Shown piece after piece: positions 35,171-37,293 of a DNA stretch of 37,293 nucleotides; position 1 is the stretch's first letter; the number at the start of each line of letters is the position of its first letter. A program made the position numbers and the translations under genes. The notes below the pieces were generated by a model. The model worked only from the letters and a program-made list of their open reading frames with translations, was not told where the DNA came from and did not search any database. The stretch comes from Flavobacteriia bacterium (GTDB taxonomy: Bacteria > Bacteroidota > Bacteroidia > Flavobacteriales_D > Crocinitomicaceae), in NCBI GenBank assembly GCA_947453545.1, contig CANGHE010000003.1, forward strand, positions 1 through 37,293, in the 5' to 3' direction.

Positions 35171-35340
35171 AATGAACTTATTGATTAAGTTGTGAGTTAT
35201 CTTGAATCGGATTCGTCGTACCTTGCTGCTAACTTATGTATATGCATAATATCATCAGGCTAATACATCCATTCTGGGTGCGTTGGCGCTATAACATCAC
35301 ACATTCACAAAATTAATATTTTAAGTAAAATAACATTCAT

Positions 35341-35371
35341 AAAAAAAAGCCCTACACGGAGGTAGAGCTTT
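35341..35371 (-). terminator. Terminator of fabF
   Basis: Minus strand aaagctctac-ctccgt-gtagggctttttttt; one mismatch in the stem. Confidence 0.75.
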
Positions 35372-35395
35372 CAGTATGTTCGTGTTATACTTGTT

Positions 35396-36634
35396 TTACA
35401 CTTTCTTAAAGATTACCGAAGCGATATGTCCACCAAATCCAAACGTATTGCTCATAGCGTAGGTCATTTTTTTAGCTTCTCCTTTGTGTAAAGGGAAGTG
35501 AAACAAAGATGCGTATTCAGGTTCGATATTTTCTGTATTGATAGTCGGCGGTACAATTTGTTCTTGCAATGCTTTTACACAAGCAATTGCCTCTATGGCA
35601 CCTGCTGCACCTAGTAAGTGTCCGGTCATAGATTTAGTTCCAGAAATACTCAATGCTTTGTTTTCTCCAAACACTCTTTTAGCAGCGATTAACTCACTTA
35701 CATCACCTTGTGGGGTAGAAGTGGCGTGCATATTAATATAATCGATGTCAGAGGCTTTAATTTCAGCTTCTTCAATAGCCAATTCCATTCCTAGTACAGC
35801 TCCTTCTCCTTCTGGGTGTGTTCCTGTAAGGTGGTAAGCATCTGCTGCCATTCCTCCTCCAACAATTTCTCCTAAGATAGTTGCTCCTCGTTTTACTGCG
35901 TGTTCGTATTCTTCTAAGATCAACGCTCCTGCACCTTCACCCATAACAAATCCGTCTCTATCCACATCAAATGGTCTAGAAGCAGTTGCTGGGTCACTGT
36001 TACGTTTGGATAAGGCTTGTGCCGCTGAGAATCCACCAATGGCTGCTTGGTTAATTGCAGCTTCCGAACCACCAGAAATGATGATGTCTGCTTTGTTCCA
36101 ACGAATGTAGTTAAATGCATCAATCAAGGCAGTATTGGAAGTAGCACACGCAGAAACAGGGCAATAGTTTACTCCTCTCAATCCGTATTTAATAGAGATA
36201 ATCCCAGAGGCAATATCAACTAAGATACGCGGAATGAAAAATGGAGTAAAGCGTGGCGTTCCATCACCTTGGCAAAATTCCATCATTTGGTCTTGGAAGG
36301 TTTGTATACCACCATTTCCAGATCCCCAAATTACCCCAATACGGTTGCAGTTTAAATTGCTAAAATCCAATCCTGCTTGTTGTACCGCTTCTTCCACAGC
36401 TACCAACGCATATTGTGTAAATCGGTCGTATTTTCTAATTTCCTTTACGTCAAAATGATTTTTAGGCTCAAAATCTTTCAATTCGCACGCAAACGTAGTT
36501 TTAAATTTTTCAGTGTCAAATTTGGTAATAGGACCAGCACCGCTAACCCCATTTTTCATGTTCGTCCAGTATTCCTCTACCGAATTCCCAATAGGTGTCA
36601 ATGCACCCATTCCAGTTATAACAACTCTTCTCAT
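35396..36634 (-). CDS. fabF: Beta-ketoacyl-ACP synthase II
   Basis: MRRVVITGMGALTPIGNSVEEYW, CPVSACATSNTALIDAF, NMHATSTPQGD, GTKSMTGHLLGAAGAIEA, NTFGFGGHIASVIFKK. Confidence 0.96.
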   Translation of the reverse strand: MRRVVITGMGALTPIGNSVEEYWTNMKNGVSGAGPITKFDTEKFKTTFACELKDFEPKNHFDVKEIRKYDRFTQYALVAVEEAVQQAGLDFSNLNCNRIGVIWGSGNGGIQTFQDQMMEFCQGDGTPRFTPFFIPRILVDIASGIISIKYGLRGVNYCPVSACATSNTALIDAFNYIRWNKADIIISGGSEAAINQAAIGGFSAAQALSKRNSDPATASRPFDVDRDGFVMGEGAGALILEEYEHAVKRGATILGEIVGGGMAADAYHLTGTHPEGEGAVLGMELAIEEAEIKASDIDYINMHATSTPQGDVSELIAAKRVFGENKALSISGTKSMTGHLLGAAGAIEAIACVKALQEQIVPPTINTENIEPEYASLFHFPLHKGEAKKMTYAMSNTFGFGGHIASVIFKKV

Positions 36635-36644
36635 TATTTGTAAT

Positions 36645-36780
36645 GTATTAAAGTCATACTTTGTGTAATCTCTTCTATTTTAAAGTCGTACTGACCGTAG
36701 TTATAATATACTAATGTCAGACTGAGTGTAATAATAATGTGTTAAAGTCATACTGAGCGAAGTCGAAGTAGACTTTGTTT
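36645..36780. repeat. Cluster of about four degenerate GTCATACTGAGCGAAGTCGAAGTA-type intergenic repeats
   Basis: ttaaagtcatactttgtgtaatc, ttaaagtcgtactgaccgtag, atgtcagactgagtgtaa, ttaaagtcatactgagcgaagtcgaagtagact. Confidence 0.6.
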
Positions 36781-36787
36781 ATTAATC

Positions 36788-37093
36788 TTACAAAAACCCT
36801 AATTCTAATTTCGCCTCCTCACTCATCATATCCTTATCCCAAGTAGGTTCGAATACAATATTTACCTTGCACGAAATCACTCCTTCCACAGCAGCAACTT
36901 TTTCTTCAACTTCTTTTGGCATCGTTTCCGCTACCGGACAATTTGGTGAAGTTAAGGTCATATCAATCTCTACCGCTTTTTCATTAGAAATTTTAACTTC
37001 ATAAATCAACCCAAGTTCATAGATATCAACTGGTATTTCTGGATCATAGATTGATTTTAATACTTCTACAATTTTATTTTCTAACTCTACCAT
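36788..37093 (-). CDS. DUF59/MIP18 family iron-sulfur assembly protein (SufT-like)
   Basis: VLKSIYDPEIPVDIYELGLIYEV, MTLTSPNCPVAETMP, VEPTWDKDMMSEEAKLELGFL (central part read as VFEPTWDKDMM). ATG at 37093 (MVELENKI) preferred over the listed TTG at 37114, which would overlap sufE. Confidence 0.9.
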   Translation of the reverse strand: MVELENKIVEVLKSIYDPEIPVDIYELGLIYEVKISNEKAVEIDMTLTSPNCPVAETMPKEVEEKVAAVEGVISCKVNIVFEPTWDKDMMSEEAKLELGFL

Positions 37094-37097
37094 AACC

Positions 37098-37293
37098 TTA
37101 ATTTTTTGTTCCAATTGCTGAAATAGATGCCATTTTCATCTTTTTAACCATACTTGCTAATCCATTTGAACGCGTAGGGGATAAGTGCTCGTGCAAGCCA
37201 ATTTCATTAATAAAAAACAACTCGTTTTTAACAATATCTTCGGGTGTTTCATTGTTTAACACACGAATTAAAAGAGCAATGATTCCCTTCGTG
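37098..37293 (-). CDS. sufE: SufE family protein, 5' end outside the window
   Basis: Reverse complement reads ...KGIIALLIRVLNNETPEDIVKNELFFINEIGLHEHLSPTRSNGLASMVKKMKMASISAIGTKN*. Confidence 0.85.
   Translation of the reverse strand, partial: TKGIIALLIRVLNNETPEDIVKNELFFINEIGLHEHLSPTRSNGLASMVKKMKMASISAIGTKN

Noticed and set aside
37094-37114. TTG start of the SufT-like ORF at 37114
   Set aside because: It would overlap the sufE stop; ATG at 37093 gives a normal start immediately after sufE.

Overview
The window looks like an AT-rich Bacteroidota (Flavobacteriales-like) chromosome segment. That placement is inferred from T9SS/gliding-type genes and codon and promoter style; no database was searched. 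From left to right it contains: (1) the 3' part of an atypical SDR gene; (2) a DUF4172-type Fic protein flanked by a ~100 bp direct repeat; (3) the hemA-hemC-hemD block, a convergent VanZ-like gene and an OmpL-like porin; (4) a ~24 kb run of plus-strand genes (6980-31331): a Cache/HAMP/GAF/coiled-coil/PAS receptor with no recognisable MCP signalling domain, CheR, a CheB lacking a receiver domain, a cytochrome-b5/ferredoxin-reductase fusion, a stand-alone GAF protein, a GAF/PAS/SpoIIE (PP2C-type) phosphatase, SiaB-like and SiaC-like proteins, a TerB/FHA-like/ABCG-type transporter fusion, a 2213-aa PKD/Ig-repeat adhesin with a T9SS type-B C-terminus, PorP/SprF, a PD40-OmpA protein, a small secreted protein and a lipoprotein; (5) a ~3.9 kb accessory block (about 31.4-35.3 kb) with three minus-strand ORFs (DoxX-like, S41 peptidase, Fic). 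At least two of these ORFs end at near-identical 137-bp elements with attC-like ends, suggesting an integron-like gene-cassette array; (6) fabF, a SufT-like DUF59 gene and a partial sufE on the minus strand. The two strongest leads are the apparent chemoreceptor-methylation plus SiaBC partner-switch locus beside a T9SS adhesin, with no CheA, CheW, CheY or SiaD in the window, and the attC-like cassette array.
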